In this document: positions 7,513 through 15,853 of the stretch, one piece after another
Numbering within the stretch: position 1 is the stretch's first letter
Layout: every line of letters starts with the position of its first letter
Source of the DNA: a virus
Virus record (IMG/VR): IMGVR_UViG_3300037358_000043
Coordinates: 1-26,540 of that record
Strand: one strand, 5' to 3'
Length of the DNA: 26,540 nucleotides
The notes under the pieces: generated by a model
What the model was told of the DNA's origin: nothing
The model's database searches: none
The model's input: only the letters and a program-made list of their open reading frames with translations
Made by a program: the position numbers and the translations under genes

Positions 7513-10445
7513 CGCTGCCAGCCATCCACGACTATCAGTTGCTGCAGAATACAGATGGCACGTTTGACGTGCAGTATCCGAGCGGTAACAAGAACTCCTC
7601 GACGCTGCTCGTGATCAATCTCACGGCGTACAACTCAAGCCCTCCACAGGCAACCAATCTGCCGGTTGGGCAAGCGGTCAGTTTCAACTTAAGCCAGTTC
7701 CTGCTCGGTACGGACGCAGCGATTGCGACACTCGCGATCCAGACGGTGAGTGGCAACAACGCCGCATCATCCGGTTGGTCTGTGTCAGGCGGCAGCATCG
7801 TGAATGCCGCCGGTGGCGCAGTCGGCAGCGGCGTATTGCAGGTGATTGTCACTGACCCGACGAATGGCTACACGGTGTCGTTCCCGGTTCTCTCCTGGTC
7901 CATTGTCCAATCGACCAACGCGACCTCGCCCAAATTTAATTATGGCCATTACGCATGGCCGGGGGCTGCCGGTTGGGTTCAACGTGGCTCAAGTTCTGCG
8001 AGCACGCTGAGCGCGATCACGGGGTCTGCCGGGCAGAACGGCACTGCTGGGTGGAAGGGCGCCAAGCTATCACTCTATCCGGCCATGATGGTCGGTGACA
8101 CCGCTGGCACCTACACGTCAGGCTTTGCGTACGTCGATGCGATCGTGGCGGGGTTGAGTGGCTTAAGCCCACCGCAGCATTTGATCCTTCAGGGCGAGAC
8201 GCTGAGTTACTCCGCAGGCGCTCCAGATACGTCCGACTACCCGCAGTACATGATCTCAAGCGGCGTGGTGGAGACTGGCGCAGCCGGTGCCACTGCGGGA
8301 AGCAGTGTGGCTTGGTGGACGAGTGCGGGCATGGCCGACATCATCGCCATCTGGACAGCCTACGGGGCGCGGTACGATAAAAACCCGTACGTGGAGATGA
8401 TCTGCCCGCTTGAGGAATCAACCAATCCCGGTGCGGGCTTTGACTGGTCTGGCTCCGCAGCAATCACGCAACTGCAGAACATGGTCGCGGCGCTGTCTCC
8501 GGCATGGCCCAACACGCTCATCCGCATTCTCATCAACTTTACCGGAGTGGTCGATTCGTCGCTTACTGCTTTCTACGACTTCTGCAAGGGCTACCCGAAT
8601 GTTTGCATCGGCGGCCCTGACCCTGAAATACCGAATGCCGGGTACACCTACCCGCTCACCTCGTCCAATTATCCGGCCGACTATCGCACGATTCAGGGCA
8701 ACTACGTTTTTCGTGGAAACCAGAATCTTTCGAGCGGCGTCTTTGGAGTTACTAACGCGGAAGATTTCCGGCCCAACATCATCTGGGTTGGAGAAGTACA
8801 GGACCTGGGATTGCTGAGCCCTCCGACATATGAAGGCGCGCTGATCAACTCCCCTGCGCTCGTGTGTCAGTACCAGACCACTGTGATGCAAGCCCGCTAT
8901 ATGTGTTGGAACGTTGGCAGCGGGAACGTACAGCTCACCGCCAACATCAATTCTTTCATCGCCTCGCAGGCGAACGTCTTGGGTAATGGTTTGGTTACCA
9001 CGGGCACGCCGACATGGCCGACCACAGCGCCCGCGTACGATTACTACATCTCACCGGGCGGCTCGGACTCCAATGCTGGCACGCTCGCAAGCCCCTGGTC
9101 GATTACTGCATTCAACTCCAAGCAGAGCGTTTACGCGGGCAAGAGCATCGGGGTCATTGGAGATGTAGGCGGGGTGCAAACGCCCCTACAGACCGGCTCT
9201 GAAGGCTCGCTCTACTCGATGCTGGTGGCCGAGAACGGCGGTACACCGGGGTGTGCTCTGCAGGTCAATGGCGGCACTTCCGGCTCCCCCACTTACGTTG
9301 CCTCCTGTACCAGTCTAGGCGTCTATGAAGCAGGCTGGGCAATCATTGATGCCTCCAATCCTTCGGGCGGTGGTTTAGCGGGCGGTTCTGGCGGCGGCCC
9401 GAACGGCATCATCATGGGGCAAGTGTTCTACGAGACGACTGCTGCTCAGTATCGGGTTGCCAACTCCGGATATGTAACGCTCGACGGTCTCGTCGTCCGC
9501 AACGGCAATTACGCGGGTATTCAGTTCGGTGACATTCAAAGTGGAGCACTGAGCGGCGTCATCATCCAAAACTGTCAGGTCTACAACATCACCTGCTCAA
9601 CTTCGTCCGAAAACCCCGGTGGTATCTTCCTCGGCAACACGATTGGGGTGCAGGTTCTCAACTGCCTGATCTATAACTGCCAGAACTCAGGCGGCAGCTA
9701 TCCCACATGGGGCACGGGCGGCATCACGACGTACAAGGCGATCGGCCTCATCGTCACCGGCTGCACGATCTACGGCTGCGGCTACGCAATCCAGAACAAG
9801 GATGCGAATCAGTGGGGCACCTACAGCTACAACTACTTTGACTGCGGCACGCTCGGCAGCGCGACCGGCCTTGAGTACGTCAATGCAATCAAGTCGTGCG
9901 AGCCCGGCAATGGCGAAACGCTCACTCTGCACCACAACATTATCGTCGGTGACGGCTATTACGGCTACGGCGCCGATGGCACGAAGATCAGCGGCAACGC
10001 GAGCTTCTACAACAACACCTTCTACACCCCGCCCGCAGTGACGGCGGGCGCATATTGTGCGTGGTTCGATACGACGACGGGCGCCGGGCCGTTCGAGTGG
10101 TACAACAACGTTGTTTACTACAATGCCTATGGTGTCAATCAAGGTGCTGCTAGTGGCTGCCTGAGCTGGACGCCTACGAGTGGCCTCGTGGCGGCTAACG
10201 TCAACTATAATTATTACGGCACAGGGATGAACTTTGGCAACGGCTCAAGCGCCAATCAGACGCTTGCGCAGTGGCAGGCTGCTGGCTACGACGTCAATTC
10301 AATCTCTGGTGCCAGCCCTTTCAGCAGCACTCCCGCATTTAACAATCCCGCAAGTTTTGCGATCACGGGAGCGGCCACGACTGCGGGCAAAGGCGGCGCT
10401 GCCTGCGGCGCGCTCGATGGCAGCGGCACCGTGGGATGGAATTAA
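7509..10445 (+). CDS. Large host-recognition protein: glycosidase-like barrel plus beta-helix
   Basis: 978 aa, ATG 7509 in a 4-base overlap with baseplate J. Three regions can be seen. Residues 1-140 are Ig-like beta sheet (GQAVSFNLSQFLLGTD). Residues about 145-490 alternate strands and helices like a TIM barrel, with acidic residues at two strand ends: E302/E303 in MICPLEES and E429 in IIWVGEVQ, which is the spacing expected of acid/base and nucleophile in clan A glycoside hydrolases. Residues about 510-978 begin YDYYISPGGSDSNAG and continue as a right-handed beta-helix of the pectate lyase or NosD type, with Asn/Cys/Ile-rich coils. It is probably a tailspike-like fibre that binds and perhaps cuts a surface polysaccharide. 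Enzyme activity is inferred. Asn, Gly and Tyr content is higher than in the neighbouring genes. Confidence 0.66.
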   Translation: MTLPAIHDYQLLQNTDGTFDVQYPSGNKNSSTLLVINLTAYNSSPPQATNLPVGQAVSFNLSQFLLGTDAAIATLAIQTVSGNNAASSGWSVSGGSIVNAAGGAVGSGVLQVIVTDPTNGYTVSFPVLSWSIVQSTNATSPKFNYGHYAWPGAAGWVQRGSSSASTLSAITGSAGQNGTAGWKGAKLSLYPAMMVGDTAGTYTSGFAYVDAIVAGLSGLSPPQHLILQGETLSYSAGAPDTSDYPQYMISSGVVETGAAGATAGSSVAWWTSAGMADIIAIWTAYGARYDKNPYVEMICPLEESTNPGAGFDWSGSAAITQLQNMVAALSPAWPNTLIRILINFTGVVDSSLTAFYDFCKGYPNVCIGGPDPEIPNAGYTYPLTSSNYPADYRTIQGNYVFRGNQNLSSGVFGVTNAEDFRPNIIWVGEVQDLGLLSPPTYEGALINSPALVCQYQTTVMQARYMCWNVGSGNVQLTANINSFIASQANVLGNGLVTTGTPTWPTTAPAYDYYISPGGSDSNAGTLASPWSITAFNSKQSVYAGKSIGVIGDVGGVQTPLQTGSEGSLYSMLVAENGGTPGCALQVNGGTSGSPTYVASCTSLGVYEAGWAIIDASNPSGGGLAGGSGGGPNGIIMGQVFYETTAAQYRVANSGYVTLDGLVVRNGNYAGIQFGDIQSGALSGVIIQNCQVYNITCSTSSENPGGIFLGNTIGVQVLNCLIYNCQNSGGSYPTWGTGGITTYKAIGLIVTGCTIYGCGYAIQNKDANQWGTYSYNYFDCGTLGSATGLEYVNAIKSCEPGNGETLTLHHNIIVGDGYYGYGADGTKISGNASFYNNTFYTPPAVTAGAYCAWFDTTTGAGPFEWYNNVVYYNAYGVNQGAASGCLSWTPTSGLVAANVNYNYYGTGMNFGNGSSANQTLAQWQAAGYDVNSISGASPFSSTPAFNNPASFAITGAATTAGKGGAACGALDGSGTVGWN

Positions 10446-10446
10446 G

Positions 10447-12612
10447 ATGAGCCGCAGTTTCGGCAAAGTCTCGACGGACTACTTGGCAGGCACCCCGGCC
10501 CCTGCGACGGCAGTCCCCTTGAGCATGGCGGTCTGGGCGAACTTCAACAGTACATCCCTAGTCGATGCGTTCTTGTTCTCGCTCGGCGTCTCAGGCGGCG
10601 GCTCACGCACGAACGAATTTCTCTTAGGTCTCGACTACGACGGCACCGCGGCTCTAGCAGCGATGACCTACGGGCCTTCCAACGGGACGGAAGCACTCTC
10701 GGGCACGACTGTCACGGCGAGTACATGGCATCACTGTGGAGCTGCTTACAGCAGCGTCAGCGCGCGCGTGGTGGTGTTGGACGGTGTTGTGTCCAGCATC
10801 AACAACACGTCTGAAACTCCTGTTGGCATCAACGCCGTGCGCATCAGCGGGGATGCCACGAGCAGCGGATTCTATTTCGGGGGACTTGAGGCGCATCTTG
10901 CGACATGGAACCGCGCACTCACCGCGATTGAATGGACCTATCTTGCGGGCGGCGGTAATCCGCAGTCCGTTCAGGGACTTATCTATTACTGCCGTTTGAC
11001 GCAAGGCAACTCGCCCGAGACCGCAGACGTCGGCACGACCTCGCTCACCGTCACCGGCACCACGGTCTCCTCCAATAACCCGACGCTTGCGACCTGGTTC
11101 ACGGGCGCGGCGATCGCCAATCAGGTTTACACGCAGGGCACAGCGATCACACCGATTGCCGTGGGGAGTGAGTTCCAAGCCTGCGGTTCAGCCTTCACGG
11201 TCACCCTGCAGCAGCTTGGAAGTGCGGGCACGGCAACGACGGCAAGTGCAGCAGGGACCACTACCACGCAGGTTCCGCTCACGAGCGCTTCGGGCTTCTC
11301 GGCCGGAAGTTTGCTTGTCATCGGCTCGAACGCCCCCGCACTTATTCTCGCCATCTCCGGCACCACGGCCCTCATTGCTGGCGCGCAGAGCTGGTCAAAC
11401 GGGGCCACCGTCACCCCCTATGGGGTTGCAAGCCCCACGATTGCCGGCTGCTCTGTGACTTCAGGCTCATGGGGGGGCACCCCGACCGGCACGCAAGCTG
11501 CAATACCGAATTACTTCTTTCTCGCAACCAACAATACGAACAGCGCACTGGTTGCCATTTCGAATCTCTTCAGTATCGCGATCAACTCTGGTGGACCGAC
11601 GGCGCCGACTTTTGCGCAGAATCCAAGCATTGCGCAAACCCTCCCCACGGGGGTCGTGATCAATGTGCTCCCTTCTGCTGCCTGTACAGGCTATGCCGCA
11701 GCCTATCTTGCTGGCAGCACCGCACCGACCGCCGCTCAGGTGATTGCTGGTACGGGCGCGGCGGTGAGCTCTTCGGCAGCTTTGACCGGCACATCGACAG
11801 GACAGATCTCACTCACCGGCTGGGTGTTCCCCGTCTATGACGTCTATATCGTCTTGAGCAACACGAACGGCAATTCTGCGGTTTTCCCGCTGACCGGACA
11901 GTTGCGAGCGCCGCTCGCCGGTATGACCTTCCGTCCTTTCGCAAGTGTGGCCTCTGGCACCTTGTACACCGGCAATGTCTCCGTAGGCGATATCGAAGAG
12001 ACGAGCCTTGCGCTCTCGCCTTCGGGGAATCAACCGACCTATCGCACGGACGGCAATGAAGGCTATCCCGGTGCTGGAGCGACATCGCGGCAAGTGCGTA
12101 CCAGTGAGGTCTATAACTACGCTGGACAGGCGTGGTATGTGCCCACTCCGGCAATCGTGGGACCGATGTCGCTCAACGGTTTGACTGTTTACTACAACGA
12201 CACCGCGCCGAGCTTCAATGGCGGCAGTCCCTCATTACAACTCGTGCAAGGTCAGGCGGTTACTAACGGGTCCAATCTTGCGCAGTTCTTCACGAGCATC
12301 TATGGTGATCCGCTTCTTGTGACCGGCACGGGAATGCCTGCGGGCATCACGATTGTCGGTAACGTGCCGACCGGCACCACTCAAGAACTCGGCACTTTCC
12401 CCGTGACGATGACGGCAACGGATCTTGCGCTGCTGACGGGTACTGGAACTTTGACGATCACGGTTGCCTCGTCAGGGCCGCCACCGACACCGAGCCCGCC
12501 GAGCCTTGACGTGCCGAATGTGGTGGGCGAGACACAGCTTCAGGCACAAGCAACCGCTGCTGAGGCGGGCTACGAGATTGGCAACAGCACTTCGAGTTTC
12601 ACAGATGTCTGA
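10447..12612 (+). CDS. Tail fibre-like protein with LamG domain and C-terminal half PASTA motif
   Basis: 721 aa from ATG 10447, one base after the upstream stop; an upstream open frame to 10234 only overlaps the previous gene and is ignored. Residues 1-200 look like a concanavalin/LamG jelly-roll (SMAVWANFNS, TWHHCGAAYSS, WNRALTAIEWTYLAGG), a carbohydrate-binding fold. The middle is a series of Thr/Gly/Ala-rich beta domains like bacterial Ig repeats. The last 33 residues (VPNVVGETQLQAQATAAEAG onward) match the first half of a PASTA domain and stop abruptly. The gene overlaps the next by 8 bases. It lies between baseplate J and the gp48-like gene, a place where fibre genes are not usual, so it looks inserted together with the preceding gene. 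Role as adhesin is inferred. Confidence 0.62.
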   Translation: MSRSFGKVSTDYLAGTPAPATAVPLSMAVWANFNSTSLVDAFLFSLGVSGGGSRTNEFLLGLDYDGTAALAAMTYGPSNGTEALSGTTVTASTWHHCGAAYSSVSARVVVLDGVVSSINNTSETPVGINAVRISGDATSSGFYFGGLEAHLATWNRALTAIEWTYLAGGGNPQSVQGLIYYCRLTQGNSPETADVGTTSLTVTGTTVSSNNPTLATWFTGAAIANQVYTQGTAITPIAVGSEFQACGSAFTVTLQQLGSAGTATTASAAGTTTTQVPLTSASGFSAGSLLVIGSNAPALILAISGTTALIAGAQSWSNGATVTPYGVASPTIAGCSVTSGSWGGTPTGTQAAIPNYFFLATNNTNSALVAISNLFSIAINSGGPTAPTFAQNPSIAQTLPTGVVINVLPSAACTGYAAAYLAGSTAPTAAQVIAGTGAAVSSSAALTGTSTGQISLTGWVFPVYDVYIVLSNTNGNSAVFPLTGQLRAPLAGMTFRPFASVASGTLYTGNVSVGDIEETSLALSPSGNQPTYRTDGNEGYPGAGATSRQVRTSEVYNYAGQAWYVPTPAIVGPMSLNGLTVYYNDTAPSFNGGSPSLQLVQGQAVTNGSNLAQFFTSIYGDPLLVTGTGMPAGITIVGNVPTGTTQELGTFPVTMTATDLALLTGTGTLTITVASSGPPPTPSPPSLDVPNVVGETQLQAQATAAEAGYEIGNSTSSFTDV

Positions 12613-13372
12613 CCCTATCGAACCACCGCTGGTTACTACTCAATCTCCCATCGCGGGGACGCCAGAGGCTGCTGGTGGCACGATCGATATTCAGTTGGGG
12701 CTCGGGCCGAATCCGACAGGGTTTGATCCTGAGCAGACGGTGATTTCGCAGTATGCGAACTCCCCAACCATCCTGCAGATGATCGACAATTTTCAGACCT
12801 ATTTTGACCCGACGGCGAACCTTCTCGCCTTCTACAACAACATCTGGAATATCGATTCTGCCATCGGGTTTGGTCTCGACATCTGGGGGCGCATCATCGG
12901 TGTCTCACGGCTGGTGACGATTCCGGCACCGTCCACTTTTACGTTCGGCTTTTACAACGCCGTCTCTCCGGATGACTTTGCGCCGTTTAATCAAGCGCCG
13001 TTTGCATCAACTTCCCCCCCTTTGACCCTCACCTATCCTCTGCCCGATGCGCAGTACCGCACGCTGCTTCTCGTCAAAGCTTTTGCGAATATCTGCAAAT
13101 GCACCGCGCCTGCGTTGAATCAGATGTTGAACTCCCTTTTTGCGGGTCGGGGAAGATGTTACGTGCAAGATCCGGGGAGGATGTTTTTGAACTACGTGTT
13201 TGAGTTTGACCTGACTGCGGTGGAGTACGCCATTTTGAATCAGTCCGGAGTACCTCCTCGTCCTGCGGGAGTGCTGGTGAACATCATACAGATTGATTCC
13301 GAGAACACGTTTGGCTTTTATGGCTCGGGGTTGCAGCCTTTCAACCAAGCCCCCTTTGCCGCTGGAGCGTAG
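12605..13372 (+). CDS. Baseplate wedge protein, gp48/DUF2612 type
   Basis: 255 aa. I place the start at ATG 12605, 8 bases inside the preceding gene; a longer open frame to 12464 encodes an Arg-rich shadow. The first 40 residues are Pro/Gly-rich; then comes SPTILQMIDNFQTYFDP and NIDSAIGFGLDIWGRIIGVSR, the hallmark of DUF2612 proteins, which together with baseplate J form the wedge in Mu-like baseplates. A short motif is duplicated inside the protein: FGFYNAV..FAPFNQAPFAS at about 116-138 and FGFYGSG..QPFNQAPFAAG at the C-terminus. Both copies are probably strands that anchor the fibres. Confidence 0.82.
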   Translation: MSDPIEPPLVTTQSPIAGTPEAAGGTIDIQLGLGPNPTGFDPEQTVISQYANSPTILQMIDNFQTYFDPTANLLAFYNNIWNIDSAIGFGLDIWGRIIGVSRLVTIPAPSTFTFGFYNAVSPDDFAPFNQAPFASTSPPLTLTYPLPDAQYRTLLLVKAFANICKCTAPALNQMLNSLFAGRGRCYVQDPGRMFLNYVFEFDLTAVEYAILNQSGVPPRPAGVLVNIIQIDSENTFGFYGSGLQPFNQAPFAAGA

Positions 13373-13375
13373 CGC

Positions 13376-14434
13376 ATGGCCGGTCAACCAGTTCCCAGCA
13401 CGCTCATCACGACGCCGTTTGCGGCTTCTGCGACGAACATCAATGCGATTCCGATCAACCCGCCGAGTAATCCTGCGCTCGCCTCGTTTCTCTTAGGGTG
13501 GCAGGCCGCGACCGAGCAGCCGCTCGCAAGCGGCGGTGTCCCTCCCAGATGCGAGGACTTCAACGGCATCCTGAATGCGATCACGCAAGGGCTTGCCTAC
13601 TTACAAGCCGGGCAGAATCTGCCCTACAACTCCACCATCGCAACCGCGATCTCTGGTTATGCGCAAGGCGCAATCATCCGCCGCGCGGATGGTACTGGCT
13701 CCTGGATCAACACCACTTCAGGCAACACGACAAACCCAGATTCTGGCGGCATCAACTGGATGCCTACCGATAACTACGGCCTGCAGCAGTTCACGCTCAC
13801 GAATGCGAATGTGACGCTTAGCGGTCCACAGGCGGCGAAGTCGATCATCCTCCTGCAAGGCACGCTCACCGGCAACGTGCAGCTCACCTTCCCCACCTGG
13901 CTCGGGATGCAGTGGCTCATCATCAACGGCACCACGGGCCCGTATGCCCTTACCGCAACGACCTCTGGCGGCACGCCGATTGCGATCGCGCAGGGCGGGG
14001 CGGGGGTCCTCACATGGTGCGATGGCACCAATCTCAACATCACCAACATCGGTCCGCAGGCATCGTCCTTCACGATCACCGCGGCGGCTGGCGGCACCAT
14101 TCTCTCAGGCTCAACCACCTGCAATTACACGCGTGTCGGTAACACGGTGACCATGACGCTGCCCGCGCTCACGTTCACCAGCACCGGCACCTCGTTCGCC
14201 ATGTTCGGCATTCCCACAGCGCTCATTCCGCCCTCCTACGCGACCATCGTGCAGGAGTTCCCCATTGCCAATGCGCTCAATGACTCCGCATGGGTGGCAG
14301 GAGCTTCGTGTTATTTGAACATCAGCAGCGGCACGCCGGAAATCGTATTCATGCTGAACGGTTCCCCGACGGGGTGGAGCGGGAGCGGGACGAAGTATTG
14401 CCTCGGAAATATGACTTACAACGTTGGACTCTAG
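13376..14434 (+). CDS. Tail fibre protein
   Basis: 352 aa, ATG 13376. The N-terminal region contains GGVPPRCEDFNGILNAITQG, LQAGQNLPYNSTIATAIS, GYAQGAIIRRADGTGSW and DPDSGGINWMP-type sequence (here NPDSGGINWMP), a combination I know from the N-terminal attachment part of phage tail fibres. The rest is beta-rich with Thr/Gly/Asn, like a fibre shaft and head (TFTSTGTSFAMFGIPTALIPPS). It follows the wedge gene as fibres normally do. No chaperone gene is evident downstream. It is the third large adhesin candidate in a row. Confidence 0.76.
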   Translation: MAGQPVPSTLITTPFAASATNINAIPINPPSNPALASFLLGWQAATEQPLASGGVPPRCEDFNGILNAITQGLAYLQAGQNLPYNSTIATAISGYAQGAIIRRADGTGSWINTTSGNTTNPDSGGINWMPTDNYGLQQFTLTNANVTLSGPQAAKSIILLQGTLTGNVQLTFPTWLGMQWLIINGTTGPYALTATTSGGTPIAIAQGGAGVLTWCDGTNLNITNIGPQASSFTITAAAGGTILSGSTTCNYTRVGNTVTMTLPALTFTSTGTSFAMFGIPTALIPPSYATIVQEFPIANALNDSAWVAGASCYLNISSGTPEIVFMLNGSPTGWSGSGTKYCLGNMTYNVGL

Positions 14435-14458
14435 AATTTTAAACAGTAGGAGATTCGC

Positions 14459-14638
14459 ATGTTAGGCATCGGTTTAATTCTCGTGCTCGCTGTCATCGCG
14501 GGCGGTCTTGCGATTTACGCCTTGGTGAAGCAGCCTGCTCCGCCTTCTGTGCCGCATGTTCTTCTGGCAGTTGCGGTGCTGCTGCTCGCGATTGCGGTGG
14601 GCATCGAGCATTACGCTGGCTCCGGCGTACACGGGTAA
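14459..14638 (+). CDS. Small membrane protein with two transmembrane segments
   Basis: 59 aa, ATG 14459 with a good GGAG site at about 14449. Two hydrophobic segments are visible: residues about 3-22 (IGLILVLAVIAGGLAIYAL) and 33-50 (HVLLAVAVLLLAIAVGI), joined by a short KQPAPPSVP linker, with a short GHG-type tail. Size and topology suit a class II holin-like or antiholin protein, but no family is recognised. It opens the cluster of membrane proteins that ends with the lipoprotein at 16233. Confidence 0.6.
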   Translation: MLGIGLILVLAVIAGGLAIYALVKQPAPPSVPHVLLAVAVLLLAIAVGIEHYAGSGVHG

Positions 14639-14642
14639 CGCT

Positions 14643-14816
14643 ATGTCACTCGGCACCATCCTGCTCATCGTTGTCGTAATTCTGTTGCTCGGCGGATTTA
14701 GCGGCAATTGGGGATCGCCAATCCCCTATGGGTACGGATTCGGCCATAGTGGCCTTGGCGTGTTGGGCGTCATCCTCATCGTCGTCATCCTGCTACTCGC
14801 GCTCGGGCGTCTATGA
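14643..14816 (+). CDS. DUF3309-like small membrane protein
   Basis: 57 aa from ATG 14643, four bases after the previous stop. The layout is MSLGTILLIVVVILLLGG, then a Gly/Trp/Tyr-rich turn with GNWGSPIPYGYGFGHSG, then GVLGVILIVVILLLALGRL. That is the signature of DUF3309, a proteobacterial two-pass membrane protein of unknown function. In a phage it would be a good candidate for a holin or for a captured host envelope gene. The upstream open frame to 14556 only overlaps the preceding gene. Confidence 0.72.
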   Translation: MSLGTILLIVVVILLLGGFSGNWGSPIPYGYGFGHSGLGVLGVILIVVILLLALGRL

Positions 14817-15310
14817 CCCTCGATTTGGCAGAACTGAAGTCCGTCCTTATCGCCGTGCTCACCGCTGCGCTGCTCTTTTTAGGCGCAGCGTATTGGCGTA
14901 AGTCCGGGCAACAGGACAAGGCCGACGAGGCAGAGGAGCTGCGCAAAAGGAGCGTCAGCGATCGTCTGCAAGAACTCGAAGCGAACATGCGTATGCTCGG
15001 CATCGCGGTGCAGCCGATTACCGCGGCGATGGCGGCGGTGCTTGTCAAGAGCCTGACGCACTTTCACACCCCTGAGACGGATGCACTTTTAGCCAAGGTC
15101 GGACCGCCCAATGTCCTGACCGCCATTGAGGAGGCGCACCTCGTGGAGCTCCTCGCTAATCGCACGCGGGATATGGGCTCGGAGTTTAGCGATTCCGAAC
15201 GCAACGCCGCGAAGCTCCTGCCGCTCATCATCGAGCGCACGCGGATTGAGGATAGGGAAGGCCAGCAAACTTACCTTGCCTTGGTTGGCATCCCGAAGGA
15301 GCATGAATAG
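14813..15310 (+). CDS. Membrane-anchored protein with cytoplasmic or periplasmic coiled coil
   Basis: 165 aa, ATG 14813 in a 4-base overlap. Residues 8-28 form one hydrophobic helix (SVLIAVLTAALLFLGAAYW), followed by a charged helix KADEAEELRKRSVSDRLQEL that could form a coiled coil to about residue 75, and a helical C-terminal half. One anchor plus a long polar helix is the form of inner-membrane spanin subunits and of phage holin-associated proteins, but the length is above Rz-type spanins and no Pro-rich tail is present. Function unassigned. Confidence 0.6.
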   Translation: MTLDLAELKSVLIAVLTAALLFLGAAYWRKSGQQDKADEAEELRKRSVSDRLQELEANMRMLGIAVQPITAAMAAVLVKSLTHFHTPETDALLAKVGPPNVLTAIEEAHLVELLANRTRDMGSEFSDSERNAAKLLPLIIERTRIEDREGQQTYLALVGIPKEHE

Positions 15311-15393
15311 TGGGGGTCATCATTGCGGTCATCGTCGTCGTGGTCCTGATTATTGTGTACCTCATCATCACGCAACAGCCGCCGCCGCACTGA
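15310..15393 (+). CDS. Tiny single-span membrane peptide
   Basis: 27 aa starting at GTG 15310, whose first base is the last base of the upstream TAG. It is a single hydrophobic helix MGVIIAVIVVVVLIIVYL followed by the polar tail ITQQPPPH. There is no separate ribosome binding site, so reading would depend on re-initiation from the previous gene. Lysis regions contain such mini-proteins, for example in small phages. I include it because the stop-start overlap matches the other genes in this operon; it remains a modest-confidence call. Confidence 0.42.
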   Translation: MGVIIAVIVVVVLIIVYLIITQQPPPH

Positions 15394-15394
15394 A

Positions 15395-15853
15395 ATGAAC
15401 CTCATCCTCACGCGCGACCCGCCATGGCCGACCTGCACGCTCGGAATGCTCACCGTTGAGGATCTTGAGCTCAACACGATGGAGCGGCCATGGATTGGCG
15501 ATCCTGAATGCATCGGGGGGGCCGCGTGCATTTCCTGCGTACCGCCCGGCGTCTACCAGCTTGCGCTGCACGACACGCCCGAACATCCCAGAACGTGGGC
15601 GCTCGTCAATCCGGCGTTAGGCGTCTATCACGAGCCGGGCGACATTCCTGCAGGCACGACAGGTCGCACAGCCTGCCTCATTCATCCGGGCAACTACCCG
15701 ACCGACGTGGAAGGGTGCATCGCTCCCGGCCTGTCACGCGCGCTGAACGGTGCCTTGTGGATGGTCACCGACAGTCAGGAAGCGATGATGAAGCTGCAAA
15801 CCGTCGTGCCGTGGGTTGAAGGGCATACGCTCACGATCGAGGACGGTGAATGA
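15395..15853 (+). CDS. DUF5675-like protein with H-GN...GC motif
   Basis: 152 aa from ATG 15395, one base after the tiny peptide ends. The sequence has LGMLTVEDLELNTMERPW, CISCVPPGVYQL and the motif CLIHPGNYPTDVEGCIAPG, which I recognise as DUF5675. The spacing of His, Gly-Asn and Gly-Cys recalls L,D-transpeptidase active sites, so a role on peptidoglycan is possible, but this is inference. The frame ends GAATGA, giving a 4-base overlap with the holin-like gene. It is one of two enzyme candidates in the lysis region. Confidence 0.68.
   Translation: MNLILTRDPPWPTCTLGMLTVEDLELNTMERPWIGDPECIGGAACISCVPPGVYQLALHDTPEHPRTWALVNPALGVYHEPGDIPAGTTGRTACLIHPGNYPTDVEGCIAPGLSRALNGALWMVTDSQEAMMKLQTVVPWVEGHTLTIEDGE

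Noticed and set aside
10234-10446. Extended N-terminus of the LamG-containing fibre
   Set aside because: Overlaps the preceding gene by more than 200 bases with Arg-rich nonsense; ATG 10447 gives the domain start.
12464-12604. Extended N-terminus of the DUF2612-type gene
   Set aside because: Arg-rich shadow of the PASTA coding region; start 12605 fits the 8-base overlap.
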